In this document: positions 25,718 through 34,896 of the stretch, piece by piece
How the letters are laid out: each line of letters opens with the position of its first letter
Position numbering within the stretch: the stretch's first letter is position 1
NCBI GenBank assembly: GCA_963777735.1
Contig: CAVZRQ010000008.1
Coordinates: 1-64,000, forward strand
Direction of reading: 5' to 3'
Source: ZC4RG30 sp963777735
Lineage (GTDB): Bacteria; Pseudomonadota; Gammaproteobacteria; Steroidobacterales; Steroidobacteraceae
Length of the DNA: 64,000 nucleotides
Position numbers and translations under genes: made by a program
The notes under the pieces: model-generated
What the model was told of the DNA's origin: nothing
Database searches by the model: none
Seen by the model: the letters and a program-made list of their open reading frames with translations, nothing else

Positions 25718-27276
25718 ATGGCAGTGCGGGATGTGACCTTCAGCCTGCTGCGGCAGTTCGGGATCAACCGCATCTTCGGCAATCCCGGTTCCACCGAGCT
25801 GCCGATGTTTCGCGATTTTCCGGCGGATTTCCAGTATGTGCTGGGATTGCAGGAGTCCGTGGTGGTGGGCATGGCCGATGGTTATGCACAGGCCACGCAC
25901 AATGCTGCTCTGGTCAATCTCCATTCCGCGGCCGGTGTCGGCCATGCGATGGGCAACATATTCACGGCCTATCGAAACCGCACGCCGCTGGTGATCACGG
26001 CAGGGCAGCAGTCGCGCTCGTTGCTGCAGATGGAGCCGTTCCTGCTTTCCACACAGGCCACCGAATTGCCGAAGCCCTACGTGAAATGGAGTGCGGAACC
26101 GGCTCGACCCGAGGATGTGCCTGCCGCCATCGCGCGGGCCTACCATCTTGCCATGCTGCCTCCCTGCGGCCCGACGTTCGTGTCGATTCCCGTCGATGAC
26201 TGGGATGCCGAGGCCGAGGAACTTCCCGTGCGCACGGTGTCGCGTCGCCTGCGTGTGGCGGGCGAGTCGATCGCTGCCCTGGCTGCGGCTTTGCAACGCA
26301 GCCGTCGTCCGGTGTTCGTGGTGGGTGCAGCCGTGGATCGCGAGGGTGCATGGGATGCACTGGTGCGGCTGGCAGAACTGCATGGGGCGCTGGTGTGGGT
26401 CAGTCCGCTTGATCGGGCGCTGCAGCTTTCCCGAGAATCACCGCCTGTTTGCCGGTTTCCTGCCGGCATTCCGGGAAGAGATCCATGACCGGCTTGCCGG
26501 CCATGACTTGCTGGTTGCGATCGGCGCGCCGCTGTTCACCTATCACGCTGAAGGTCATGGTGCGCATGCTGCCTGCCGGTCTGCAGGTGTTTCAGATCAC
26601 CGAAGATCCGGAAACAGCCGCCAGCGCCATTGCCGGTTCGTCGCTGCTGGGCAGTGTCGGCCTTGCGATCAATGATCTTCTCGCGGCGGGTCGCGATACG
26701 CCGCCGTCGCAGCAGGAAGGGCGTAGCCCCGCGCCGCGGCTGGCCCTCGCGTCCCCACTCACGGATGCGCTGCTGCTGCAGACACTGGCGGACCTGCGCG
26801 CACCGGATTCCATCATTGTGGAGGAGGCGCCCAGTTCGCGCCCGGCCATGCAGCAGTATCTGCCCATCCTGCGCAGCGAGACCTTCTACACCTGCAGCAG
26901 TGGCGGACTGGGGCATGGATTGCCGGCAGCAGTAGGTGTGGCGCTTGGCAAACCGGGCAGCAAGGTGATTGCCCTCATCGGCGATGGCTCGGCCATGTAC
27001 TCCATTCAGGCGCTGTGGAGCGCGGCGCAGCTGCAGCTGCCCATCACCTTCATCATCGTGAACAACCGGCGTTACAAGGCGCTGGATCTGTTCTCGCAGC
27101 GTTTCGGCGTCTCGCAGCCGGTGGGCACCGATCTCGATGGCATCGACTTCGTGCAGCTGGCGCAGGCCCAGGGCTGCCAGGCGAGCCGTGTGTCGCGTTC
27201 CGAAGATCTCGCAGCCGCGCTGCAAGCCGCGCTCGCGGTGCCCGGCCCGATGTTGCTCGAGGTGATGGTCGACTGA
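25718..27276 (+). CDS. benzoylformate decarboxylase-like TPP enzyme, with two apparent frameshifts
   Basis: ATG 25718 follows a GAGGGGG ribosome site. The protein resembles MdlC: Ser25 in NPGSTELP, Glu46 in LQES and His69 in NLHSAAG match the catalytic Ser26, Glu47 and His70 of the Pseudomonas enzyme (offset of one), and YHAEG near residue 276 matches His281. The TPP site GDGSAMYS...NN is at the C-terminus. Two extra bases (about 26416 and 26560) explain the frame changes; corrected length is 518. Benzoylformate decarboxylase converts phenylglyoxylate to benzaldehyde, but no mandelate genes are nearby, so another 2-oxo acid is equally possible. It is divergent from glcB. Confidence 0.78.
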
Positions 27277-27344
27277 GATGCCGTCGCAGCCCGGACTGTC
27301 GCTGGGCTAGAATTCGATGCTGATCATCTGGAGGAGAGTGCTCG

Positions 27345-28070
27345 ATGTCCGAGAAGCGTCTGGTCTGGGACCTGCCCCTGCGACTATTCCACTGGCTGCT
27401 GGTGCTGAGCATTGCCGCCTCCTGGTTTACCGCGGAGAACAGCGAGGAATATCTTGATCTCGGCAGGGGATATACCTACATCGAGATCCATTTCTGGCTG
27501 GGCTACTGGACGCTGGGCTTGATCGCTTTCCGCATCATCTGGGGTGTGATTGGTCCCCGACATGCCCGCTTTGCGAATTTCATCGCCGGGCCGAAACGCT
27601 TCTTCGCCTATGCCGGCGGCTTTTTCAAGCGTAACTCCACGCCTTTCGCCGGCCACAATCCGATGGGCGCGGTGGTCGTGGTGCTGATGCTGCTGATGGT
27701 GGGTGCGCAGGCCGTCACCGGGCTGTTCCTGATCGACAACACCGAGATCTGGTCCGCGCCGTACCACTCATCGGTGGATGCAGAAACATCCAGCAAGCTC
27801 ATGTCGTTCCATGATTTCAATTTCGACATGCTGATCTGGGTGATCGGCCTGCACGTGTTCGCGATCCTGTTCTATGCCGTGTACAAGCGGCAGAAGCTGG
27901 TTGGGCCGATGGTCACCGGGCGCAAATCCGCAGAGGTGGTGCCGCAGCAGGAAGCCATCAGCAGTTCGCAGTTGTGGAAGGCACTGATCGTGGCGCTGGT
28001 CTGTGCGGGTGGTGTTTACGTCCTGCTGAAACAGGCCCCGCCACCGCCGGCCTATGACGAGTACTACTGA
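27345..28070 (+). CDS. membrane cytochrome b (b561 / hydrogenase-type)
   Basis: The 241-residue protein has four main transmembrane helices plus a C-terminal one. His16 (RLFHWLL) and His49 (IEIHFWLG) sit in the first two helices and SFHDF and GLHVF in the fourth region, matching the heme ligands of the Ni/Fe-hydrogenase/cytochrome b561-like family. Such proteins pass electrons between quinone and a periplasmic or soluble partner. A Pro-rich cytoplasmic or periplasmic tail ends in AYDEYY. It lies between two TPP enzymes and near a cytochrome c'-like gene, but no direct partner is proved. Confidence 0.82.
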   Translation: MSEKRLVWDLPLRLFHWLLVLSIAASWFTAENSEEYLDLGRGYTYIEIHFWLGYWTLGLIAFRIIWGVIGPRHARFANFIAGPKRFFAYAGGFFKRNSTPFAGHNPMGAVVVVLMLLMVGAQAVTGLFLIDNTEIWSAPYHSSVDAETSSKLMSFHDFNFDMLIWVIGLHVFAILFYAVYKRQKLVGPMVTGRKSAEVVPQQEAISSSQLWKALIVALVCAGGVYVLLKQAPPPPAYDEYY

Positions 28071-28144
28071 TATCGCCTGAGCGGCGACGCAGCAGTCTGC
28101 GCGCCGCTATACTGATTTTTCACCTTTCCAGGAAGCTTCAATCG

Positions 28145-29803
28145 ATGAATGTCGCCCAAGTTGCCGCCGAGATCCTCAAGCGTGAAGGCGTTGAGAACCT
28201 GCTCACCTATCCGCTGAATCCGCTGACCGAGACAGCGGCGGCCATCGGCATCCGTCCGATCGTCGTGCGCGCCGAGCGCGTGGGCGTGCACATGGCTGAC
28301 GCCGTCAGCCGCATGACCTCCGGCGAGAAGGTCGGCGTGTTCTGCTGCCAGCTTGGCCCCGGCATTGAAAATGCCTTTGGCGCCGTGGCACAGGCCTGGG
28401 GCGAGGGTGTGCCGCTGGTCGTGATCCCCGGTGGCTACCCCCGTGGTGAAGCCTGGGTGCGCCCCAACTTCAACTCCGGCGTGAGCTTCCAGCATTGCAC
28501 CAAGGCCGTCGAGACGATCAACACGCCGGAGATGATCGTGCCGGCGCTGCGTCGCGCTTTCGCGCTGGCCCGCAACGGCCGCCCCGGCCCGGTGGTGGTC
28601 GAAGTGCCGCACGACATGTGGTCGGTGGAGTTCCCTGGTGAAATCGACTACGTGCCATCCAAGCGCGTGCGCTCGGCACCGGATCCGAAAGACATCGATG
28701 CCGCCGCGGCGAAACTCATCGCCGCGAAGAACCCCTTGCTCTACGTGGGTCAGGGCGTGCATTACGCCAAGGCCTGGGAAGAACTGCGCGCCGTGGCCGA
28801 GCTGCTCGAAGCGCCGCTGTGCACCAGCCTCGAGGGCAAGAGCGCGTTCCCGGAGACGCATCCGCTGTCGCTGGGTGCCGGTGGTGTCGCGATGTCGCGC
28901 GCGCTGGCCATGCATGTGACAGAGGCGGATACCGTCTTCGGCATCGGCGCGAGCTTCACGCTGACCAGCTTCGGCATCAAGTTCCCGGTCAAGGCCAAGA
29001 GCTTCATCCACAACACGACCGATCCGAACGACATCGACAAGGCCCTGCGCTGCGATATCGGACTGGTGGGTGATTCGAAACTCACGCTCGCCATGCTGTA
29101 CGAGGCGCTGAAGGAACGGCTGAAGAAGCCGCGCGGCCTCACGGCGGGAGTGAAGGCGCGCATCGACCAGCAGAACGAACCCTGGCTCAAGGAGTGGATG
29201 CCGCGGCTCATGAGCAACGAGAATCCGATTTCTCCCTATCGTGTCGTCAACGAACTGATGAAGACGGCCGATGTGCCGAACACCATCATCACGCACGATG
29301 CCGGCAGCCCGCGCGACGAGCTCTCGCCGTTCTGGAAGTCGGTCACGCCGCTGAGCTACATCGGCTGGGGCAAGACCACGCAGCTCGGCTACGGGCTCGG
29401 CCTTGCGCTGGGCGCCAAGCTCGCGAAACCGGACAAGCTCTGCATCAACGTCTGGGGCGACGCCGCCATCGGCATGACCGGCATGGATTTCGAGACGGCC
29501 TCGCGCTGCGGGCTGCCGATCATGTCCATCCTGTTCAACAACTACCGCATGGCCATGGAAGACAAGATCATGGCGGTGTCGAAGGAGCGTTTTGCCTCCA
29601 CCGACATCTCGGGCAACTACGCGGACTTCGCCAAGGCGCTGGGCGGCTACAGCGAGCGGGTGACGGAACCCGGCCGCATCGCGGGTGCGCTGGCAGATGG
29701 CATCAAGGCGACGCAGGAAGGCAAGGCTGTGCTGCTCGAGTTCATCACCACGACCGAAAAGCACTACTCGACCTTCCAGGGTGGTTACACCGGCGGGGCT
29801 TGA
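28145..29803 (+). CDS. acetolactate-synthase-like TPP-requiring enzyme
   Basis: The 552-residue protein has the three-domain TPP-enzyme fold. Glu44 (RAERVGVHMAD) fits the glutamate that activates the cofactor, and the TPP/Mg motif reads WGDAAIGM... to LFNN, with GDA instead of the usual GDG. It lacks a matching small regulatory subunit and is not in the ilv operon, so it is unlikely to be the biosynthetic acetolactate synthase. It may act on a 2-oxo acid as decarboxylase or carboligase. A TATACT -10-like element lies near 28110 and a strong terminator follows at 29828. Confidence 0.78.
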   Translation: MNVAQVAAEILKREGVENLLTYPLNPLTETAAAIGIRPIVVRAERVGVHMADAVSRMTSGEKVGVFCCQLGPGIENAFGAVAQAWGEGVPLVVIPGGYPRGEAWVRPNFNSGVSFQHCTKAVETINTPEMIVPALRRAFALARNGRPGPVVVEVPHDMWSVEFPGEIDYVPSKRVRSAPDPKDIDAAAAKLIAAKNPLLYVGQGVHYAKAWEELRAVAELLEAPLCTSLEGKSAFPETHPLSLGAGGVAMSRALAMHVTEADTVFGIGASFTLTSFGIKFPVKAKSFIHNTTDPNDIDKALRCDIGLVGDSKLTLAMLYEALKERLKKPRGLTAGVKARIDQQNEPWLKEWMPRLMSNENPISPYRVVNELMKTADVPNTIITHDAGSPRDELSPFWKSVTPLSYIGWGKTTQLGYGLGLALGAKLAKPDKLCINVWGDAAIGMTGMDFETASRCGLPIMSILFNNYRMAMEDKIMAVSKERFASTDISGNYADFAKALGGYSERVTEPGRIAGALADGIKATQEGKAVLLEFITTTEKHYSTFQGGYTGGA

Positions 29804-29827
29804 TCGGCCCGATCCGGTTCTTCCAAT

Positions 29828-29861
29828 AAAAAAGGCCGGGAGCAGAACTCCCGGCCTTTTT
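29828..29861 (+). terminator. intrinsic terminator, bidirectional
   Basis: GGCCGGGAG (29834-29842) pairs with CTCCCGGCC (29848-29856) around a 5-nt loop and is followed by TTTTT; a matching A-run precedes it. It can end transcription of the TPP-enzyme gene from the left and of the cytochrome gene from the right. Confidence 0.92.
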
Positions 29862-29892
29862 GCATCCGGCAGTGCCGAACGCGGTTCGCGCT

Positions 29893-30376
29893 TTACGGCT
29901 TGGCGCGGTAGTTGTCGTGGCAGGCGCCGCAGGCCTTGCCGACATCGGCAGCAGCCTTCATCGAAGCGGCCTTGTCGCCCGTCTTGGCGGCGGCAACCAG
30001 CGCGCCCGCAGCAGTGGCTAGGCCATCTGCCTTGGCCTTGAAATCAGCCTGGCTGTTCCAGATGCCATCCAGTGCGCGGGTCTTGATGGTCTTGAACTGG
30101 CGTCGTGTCGTTGGTGAACAGCTCCGGAATCATCTCGGCCAGCACCTGGATGCGGGCCGCGTTCTTGGCGACCAGCGCAGCGTCGAATTCACGCTGATTG
30201 CGCTGCATCGCGCCGATCGGGCCATTCTGGTTGGCGATGAGCTTGAACACACCCTGGCGGGTTTCGATGGCCGACTTGGCCTGTGCTTCTGGATTGGGCG
30301 GGCCAGCCTGCGGGAAGGCGAGCGCGGATGCCGCAGTGAGAGCAGCGGCAACGCCAATGCGAGTCAGACGATTCAT
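29893..30376 (-). CDS. cytochrome c'-like class II cytochrome, frameshifted
   Basis: ATG 30376 starts a Sec signal (RIGVAAALTAASALAFPQA). The mature protein has the four-helix pattern of class II cytochromes c and ends with the heme motif CGACHDNYRAKP close to the C-terminus, the hallmark of the family. The first frame shifts after FTNDTT; an extra base at about 30099-30101 restores QFKTIKTRALDGIW and the heme-binding end (160 residues). These periplasmic proteins carry electrons or bind NO. It is convergent with the second TPP enzyme, sharing a terminator. Confidence 0.82.
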
Positions 30377-30525
30377 GAGCAATCCCCCGAAAAATTGAAG
30401 AGACAAGAAATGAGAATCAACGCAAAGTCTAGCAGATCGATAAGTTACGCATAGTGTCGGCGGAGGCGGCTGAATCGACCCTGAACAATGGTTGGGTGTA
30501 CGATCCTTCGGCTACCGGAGAAGCA

Positions 30526-31519
30526 ATGATGAGAAAAACCTCGAAACCTGTGCGTATTGTCTCCTTGCTGGGCGCGGCGATGCTGTTCGCAGCCGCCTGC
30601 TCGAACAAGGGCAAGGAACCCGAGGCGGTCGCCGCGGCACCGCCCCCACCGCCAACGGAAATCTCCATCCCCGGCACGGGCGTCTTTCCGGAGAGCCTCA
30701 CCTCCACCAGCGATGGCACCATCTATATCGGCAGTGTCGGGCAGAGGCAGGTCTACAAGGTTGCACCAGGCGCGAGCGTCGCCGAGCCCTTCATTGCGCC
30801 AGGTACCGGTGGCATCCGCCAGGTGTTCGGCGTACTCGCGGACGCCGGCACGCTCTGGGTCTGCAGCAACCAGATGGGTGGGCCGCCTGCCACGCCGCCG
30901 GTGCCCGGTGCTCTCCACAGCTTCGATCTGGCCACGGGTGAACCCCGTGCGCAGTACGACTTCCCCGCAGGCGGCATGTGCAACGACATCGCGGTCGGCC
31001 CCCAGGGCGACGTCTACGCGACGGACACGCCGGGCATGCAGGTGCTGCGACTGCCGAAGGGCGGGTCGGCGCTGGAAGTCTGGGCCGGCAACGGCGTCTT
31101 TGGTGCCCCGAATGGTGTGCTGGACGGCATCGCGATCGTGGGCGGCCGGGTCATCGTGAATACGCTCGCCACCAGCAAGGTGTTTGCGGTGGAAGTGGGC
31201 GCGGATGGCAAGGCAGGGGCGGTGAATGAACTCGTGCTCAGCTCGCCCGGTGCAAACACCGGATGGCATGCGCACCTTCGGCGAGGATTCCCTGCTGACC
31301 ACGGATGGCAGCGGCAAGATCCAGCTGGTGAAGATCAGCGGCAATCAGGGGCAGGTCACCACCGTGAAGGATGGCCTGGAAGGCGTGGTGTCGGTGACTA
31401 CGGTGGGCAACATGGGTTACGCGCTGGAAGGTCAGCTCGGCATCATGATGGCTCCTCCCGGCGGTCCACCACCGCCAGCCGAGAAACCCTATCGCGCAGT
31501 GGGCTTTCCGCTGCCGTAG
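30526..31519 (+). CDS. SMP-30/gluconolactonase-like lipoprotein, frameshifted
   Basis: The leader ends in AAACS, a lipoprotein signal, then a Pro-rich spacer and a six-bladed beta-propeller of the SMP-30/NHL type with repeats such as GTIYIGSVGQRQVYKV and GDVYATDTPGMQVLRL. The frame changes at about 31253-31255; an extra base there restores PDGMRTFGEDSLLTTDGSG and the true end at 31519 (330 residues). Family members hydrolyse sugar lactones or other esters with a metal ion. The metal ligands were not assigned with confidence. It converges with the BLUF gene, 1 bp apart. Confidence 0.72.
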
Positions 31520-31520
31520 A

Positions 31521-31949
31521 TCAGGCCGAGCGGCCCATGACGGAGGCCGTGGCGATCAGCTCCTCGAGCAGGGCCAGGGAAACCTGGCCCGATACCGCGA
31601 AGGGATTGAGCTCCGCCTTCTCGGCATATTTCAGCAGCAGCGAGGAATTGACCTTGCTGATGTTCACCTGGCCCATCGTCCAGCCACCGAAACGGCGCTC
31701 GCTGATTTCCTCGAAGTGCAGCAACCGGACCTGCTCGTGGCGCGCATCGCGAACGATGGCATTGAAGGTCTCGCAGACTGCGTCGCGACCGCCTTCGAGC
31801 ACCTGCAGGAAGTATTCGTCGCTGTAACACAGCACACCGGTGATGCCGCGCGCCGGATTGTTGCGCTGACACTCGTTCAGGATGGAGGCAACCGTCTTGG
31901 CGCTGAGCGCCTTCGCGGCGCGACTTGCATAGAGCAGGCGGACCAGCAT
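31521..31949 (-). CDS. BLUF-domain blue-light photoreceptor
   Basis: This 142-residue protein is a stand-alone BLUF domain, which senses blue light through FAD. All key positions are present with the spacing of AppA: Tyr7, Asn31, Gln49, Trp90 and Met92. Residues after about 100 form a short helical cap; there is no output domain such as EAL or cyclase, so it must act through a protein partner. Its start is 7 bp from the stop of folE on the same strand, so the two are probably one transcript. Confidence 0.9.
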   Translation of the reverse strand: MLVRLLYASRAAKALSAKTVASILNECQRNNPARGITGVLCYSDEYFLQVLEGGRDAVCETFNAIVRDARHEQVRLLHFEEISERRFGGWTMGQVNISKVNSSLLLKYAEKAELNPFAVSGQVSLALLEELIATASVMGRSA

Positions 31950-31956
31950 GCTTACC

Positions 31957-32670
31957 TCAGGCCTTGAGCTTGATGAGTGACAGGAATTCGCGGCGCAGCG
32001 TGTGATCCTTGAGGAAGGAGCCTCGCATCACGCTGTTGATCATCTTGGCATTCTCGTCCTTGACGCCCCGCCAGTGCATGCAGAAGTGATCGGCTTCCAT
32101 CACAACGGCGAGGCCGTCCGGACTGACCTTGTTCATCAGCAGTTCCGCCACCTGCGTGATGGCTTCTTCCTGGATCTGCGGGCGGGTCATGATCCAGTTG
32201 GTCAGCCGCACATACTTCGAGAGCCCGATCAGGTTGGAGTGTTCGTTCGGCATCAGGCCGATCCAGATCCGGCCCATGATCGGGCAGAAGTGGTGGCTGC
32301 AGGCGCTGCGCACGGTCACCGGGCCCACGATCATCAGTTCGTTCAGGCGCTCGGCATTGGGAAATTCGGTGACGGGCGGGGCAGGGAAGTAGCGGCCGCG
32401 GAAAACCTCCGTCACGTACATCTTCGCCACGCGGCGGGCGGTGTCCTGGGTGTTGTGATCGCTCTGGGTGTCGATGACCAGTGACTCGAGCACGCCCTGC
32501 ATGCGGATGGCCACCTCCTCGATGAGCTGGTCGATTTCGCCCGGCTCGATGGCATCGGCAATGTTGTCATTGGCGTGGAAGCGCTGCGCGCTGCGCTGCA
32601 AACGGCGGCGGATTCTTTCGGATACCGGCAAAATGCCGGCCGTTTCCCGCTTGGATCTGGTGCGTTTCAT
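31957..32670 (-). CDS. folE: GTP cyclohydrolase I
   Basis: FolE opens GTP to dihydroneopterin triphosphate, the first step to folate. The zinc-site motifs are intact: ACSHHFCPIMG and HFCMHWRGVKD. The family core begins near residue 45, preceded by a basic N-terminal extension (KRTRSKRETAGILPVSERIRRRL) that E. coli FolE lacks, so the true start may be somewhat downstream. At 237 residues it is a little longer than the E. coli enzyme. A BLUF photoreceptor gene follows at 7 bp, an uncommon pairing that may link pterin or flavin metabolism to light. Confidence 0.93.
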   Translation of the reverse strand: MKRTRSKRETAGILPVSERIRRRLQRSAQRFHANDNIADAIEPGEIDQLIEEVAIRMQGVLESLVIDTQSDHNTQDTARRVAKMYVTEVFRGRYFPAPPVTEFPNAERLNELMIVGPVTVRSACSHHFCPIMGRIWIGLMPNEHSNLIGLSKYVRLTNWIMTRPQIQEEAITQVAELLMNKVSPDGLAVVMEADHFCMHWRGVKDENAKMINSVMRGSFLKDHTLRREFLSLIKLKA

Positions 32671-32801
32671 CCGGCCGGCAGTCTAGGGGAGTTGGGGCGG
32701 GGGGGCCAGACCGGGGTCACCGAGCCGTCGGCGGGTGCCCTCCCGGGGGGGTGTGGTACCCTGTCGGCCATTGAATCCCCCTGAATCACGAGGCTGGCAC
32801 C

Positions 32802-32969
32802 ATGACCACAAAGCTTGACCGTCCCCTGAAGCGCGAAATCGTAGTCGACGAGAAGCCCTATACCCTGACGATCGACGCCGAAGGTCTCAAGCTCGTCGAG
32901 AAGGGCCGCCGCAACGGCCAGGAAGTGAGCTGGAAGCAGATCCTCAGCACGGCACCGGCCGCCCCGTAA
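32802..32969 (+). CDS. 55-residue conserved-looking small protein
   Basis: ATG 32802 opens a 55-codon frame: TTKLDRPLKREIVVDEKPYT, then LTIDAEGLKLVEKGRRNGQ and a WKQIL near the end. It has strong coding bias, no signal peptide and a beta-then-helix pattern. Comparable short proteins annotated as hypothetical are common in proteobacteria. A GAGG lies about 10 nt before the ATG. Unknown function. Confidence 0.55.
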   Translation: MTTKLDRPLKREIVVDEKPYTLTIDAEGLKLVEKGRRNGQEVSWKQILSTAPAAP

Positions 32970-33037
32970 TCGGCCGGGATGGCCGTCTGGTTCGCCAGGC
33001 GGCCATTGCCAAGCGTTCGTCAGCGCGCCGCGGGGCT

Positions 33038-33520
33038 TCAGTTCCCCCGGGCGACATATAGCGCCAGCAGCTCGGCGATCACCGCCGGTTTCTCCTGGCC
33101 TTCCACTTCCATCTTTGCTTCCTGCCGCAACAGCACCCGACCGGGTGACCGCGGTTCGGCCGCCAGCACGCGGCTGTGGTAGCGCACCCGAGAACCGGCA
33201 ACCACAGGGCTTGTGAAGCGCAGCCGGTCCAGGCCGTAGTTCAGCACCAGCGCGACATCGCTGACCGGTGGGAAATCGCGCTGCCGATGTCCTGCTGCCA
33301 GCGACAAGAGCAGGAAGCCGTGCGCCAGCGTGCCGGGGAAACTGGTCTCGCGTGCCACGCGTTCCGGATCCACGTGGATGAACTGGTGATCGCCCGTGCA
33401 GGCCGCGAACGCATCGATGCGGTCCTGGTCTACAAGTATCCATTCGGAAGGCGCAAAGGTATGGCCGACAAGCTTGTGCAATGTGTCGACGGTCAGGTTT
33501 TCCAGCTTGGTGTTCGTCAT
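33038..33520 (-). CDS. MaoC-like (R)-specific enoyl hydratase
   Basis: The 160-residue hot-dog-fold protein has the hydratase signature TGDHQFIHVDPERV with the catalytic Asp and His, and GTLAHGFLLLSLA. Such enzymes hydrate enoyl-CoA or act in polyketide and fatty-acid metabolism. It is a single-domain form of normal length. It starts 57 bp from the divergent L,D-transpeptidase gene and has no metabolic neighbours that reveal the substrate. Confidence 0.85.
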   Translation of the reverse strand: MTNTKLENLTVDTLHKLVGHTFAPSEWILVDQDRIDAFAACTGDHQFIHVDPERVARETSFPGTLAHGFLLLSLAAGHRQRDFPPVSDVALVLNYGLDRLRFTSPVVAGSRVRYHSRVLAAEPRSPGRVLLRQEAKMEVEGQEKPAVIAELLALYVARGN

Positions 33521-33576
33521 GCGGCGAGCCTAGCAAAGTGCTTGCCCCACAGTGCCAAATCAGCCAGATTCCAGCC

Positions 33577-34545
33577 ATGAAACTGCACCGATCGATGTTT
33601 GCGGCCTGTTGCGTCTGGCTGGTTGCCGGTCAGCCGGCCCTGGCCACCGTGTTCGACCTGCCAAGCCCGGACGCTGTGTTGCTGGGTCGGGAAGAGCGGG
33701 TGCTCACGAATTACGAAGACACGCTCTACGAGATCGCGCGGCGCTTCAGCCTCGGCTCGGAAGAAGTGGTGCGCGTGAACCCGGGCCTCGATCCATGGCT
33801 GCCAGGAGCCGGGCGCGGCATCGTGATTCCAGGCCAGCGCGTTCTGCCACAGGGGCCGCGCGAGGGCATTGTCATCAACCTGCCCGAGCATCGGCTGTAT
33901 TTCTACCCGCCGCAGGTCGCCGGCCGGCCGGCGCGCGTCTATACCTATCCCATCAGCATCGGCAAGATGGATTGGCGCACGCCGCTGGGCAAAACGAAGA
34001 TCCAGGACAAGCGCGAGCGGCCGACCTGGACGCCACCGCAGTCGGTGCGCGACGAACACATCGCCCGTGGTGATCCGCCCTTGCCAGCCGTTGTGCCGGC
34101 TGGCCCTGACAATCCACTCGGGATGCATGCCATGCGCCTGGCATTGCCGGGCGGTGCCTACCTGATTCATGGCACCAACAATCCGATCGCCGTGGGCATG
34201 GCGGTGACGCACGGCTGCATCCGCATGTACCCGGAAGACATCGCGGAGCTGTTTCCCATGGTGGCAGTGGGCACACCGGTGTATCTCATCAATGATCCGG
34301 TGAAGATTGCCTGGGTCGATGGGCAGTTGATGCTCGAGGCGCATCCCCCGGTCGACGCAGAAGGGCAGACCCGTGAGCCGGATTTGACAGTGTTCGAGGC
34401 CCTTCTGGAGCAGGCCCTGGGCGACTCCCTGGTCGCCATTCACTGGGACCTGGCGCGGTCGGAACTGGGTCGGGCGCGGGGCATGCCGGTGGTCGTCGGG
34501 CTGGCCGCCGCGGCGCCTCCGGCGACGGTCAGTGTGCAACCGTAG
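33577..34545 (+). CDS. L,D-transpeptidase with LysM-like domain (ErfK/YbiS type)
   Basis: ATG 33577 opens a Sec signal ending in QPALA. A LysM-like peptidoglycan-binding segment follows (about residues 35-88, with TLYEIARRFSLGSEEVVRVNP), then the YkuD catalytic domain (about 95-245) with the motif HGTNNPIAVGMAVTHGCIRM, where Cys214 is the nucleophile. The enzyme forms 3-3 crosslinks or attaches Braun-type lipoprotein in the periplasm. The total length of 322 fits the family. The C-terminal 60 residues are variable. Confidence 0.9.
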   Translation: MKLHRSMFAACCVWLVAGQPALATVFDLPSPDAVLLGREERVLTNYEDTLYEIARRFSLGSEEVVRVNPGLDPWLPGAGRGIVIPGQRVLPQGPREGIVINLPEHRLYFYPPQVAGRPARVYTYPISIGKMDWRTPLGKTKIQDKRERPTWTPPQSVRDEHIARGDPPLPAVVPAGPDNPLGMHAMRLALPGGAYLIHGTNNPIAVGMAVTHGCIRMYPEDIAELFPMVAVGTPVYLINDPVKIAWVDGQLMLEAHPPVDAEGQTREPDLTVFEALLEQALGDSLVAIHWDLARSELGRARGMPVVVGLAAAAPPATVSVQP

Positions 34546-34641
34546 TTGAACCGCGGCGGGAATCGGCTATAGTTCGCTGCCCATCACCCTAGGGTTTTGG
34601 GCATAACTTGCTGATTTAACAAACAAATACCCTAACTCCAG

Positions 34642-34860
34642 ATGTCCGAACGCGACCCCGAAAGATTCGATCTCGACGACGAATTCCTGGCCGAACAGGA
34701 AGACAGCAACGACTACGACCGTTTGCTGGACCGTGTCGACAAGCGCACCCGCGACAAAGGCAAGAAGGTTGGCAAGGCCGCCTGGAGCAAGCTGGAAGAG
34801 GTTCTGGCCGAGCGCAAACTGAAGCGCGACCTCTCCGAATACGACGACTACGAAGTCTGA
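34642..34860 (+). CDS. small highly charged protein of unknown function
   Basis: The 72-residue product is strongly acidic at both ends (FDLDDEFLAEQEDSNDYD, then a final EYDDYEV) with a basic centre (RTRDKGKKVGKAAW). It has no signal peptide. Similar charged proteins occur next to lysine-pathway or envelope genes in gammaproteobacteria, but I cannot assign a function. A TATAGT -10-like element lies near 34570. The aspartokinase fusion starts 36 bp downstream and may be co-transcribed. Confidence 0.55.
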   Translation: MSERDPERFDLDDEFLAEQEDSNDYDRLLDRVDKRTRDKGKKVGKAAWSKLEEVLAERKLKRDLSEYDDYEV

Positions 34861-34896
34861 AGCCTTAGCCCACTTCAAGGCGCGGAGCCATTTCCC

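Noticed and set aside
28145..29803. Biosynthetic acetolactate synthase (IlvB)
   Set aside because: No small subunit follows, the gene is far from the ilv cluster, and the cofactor motif is GDA; a catabolic or unknown TPP enzyme is safer.
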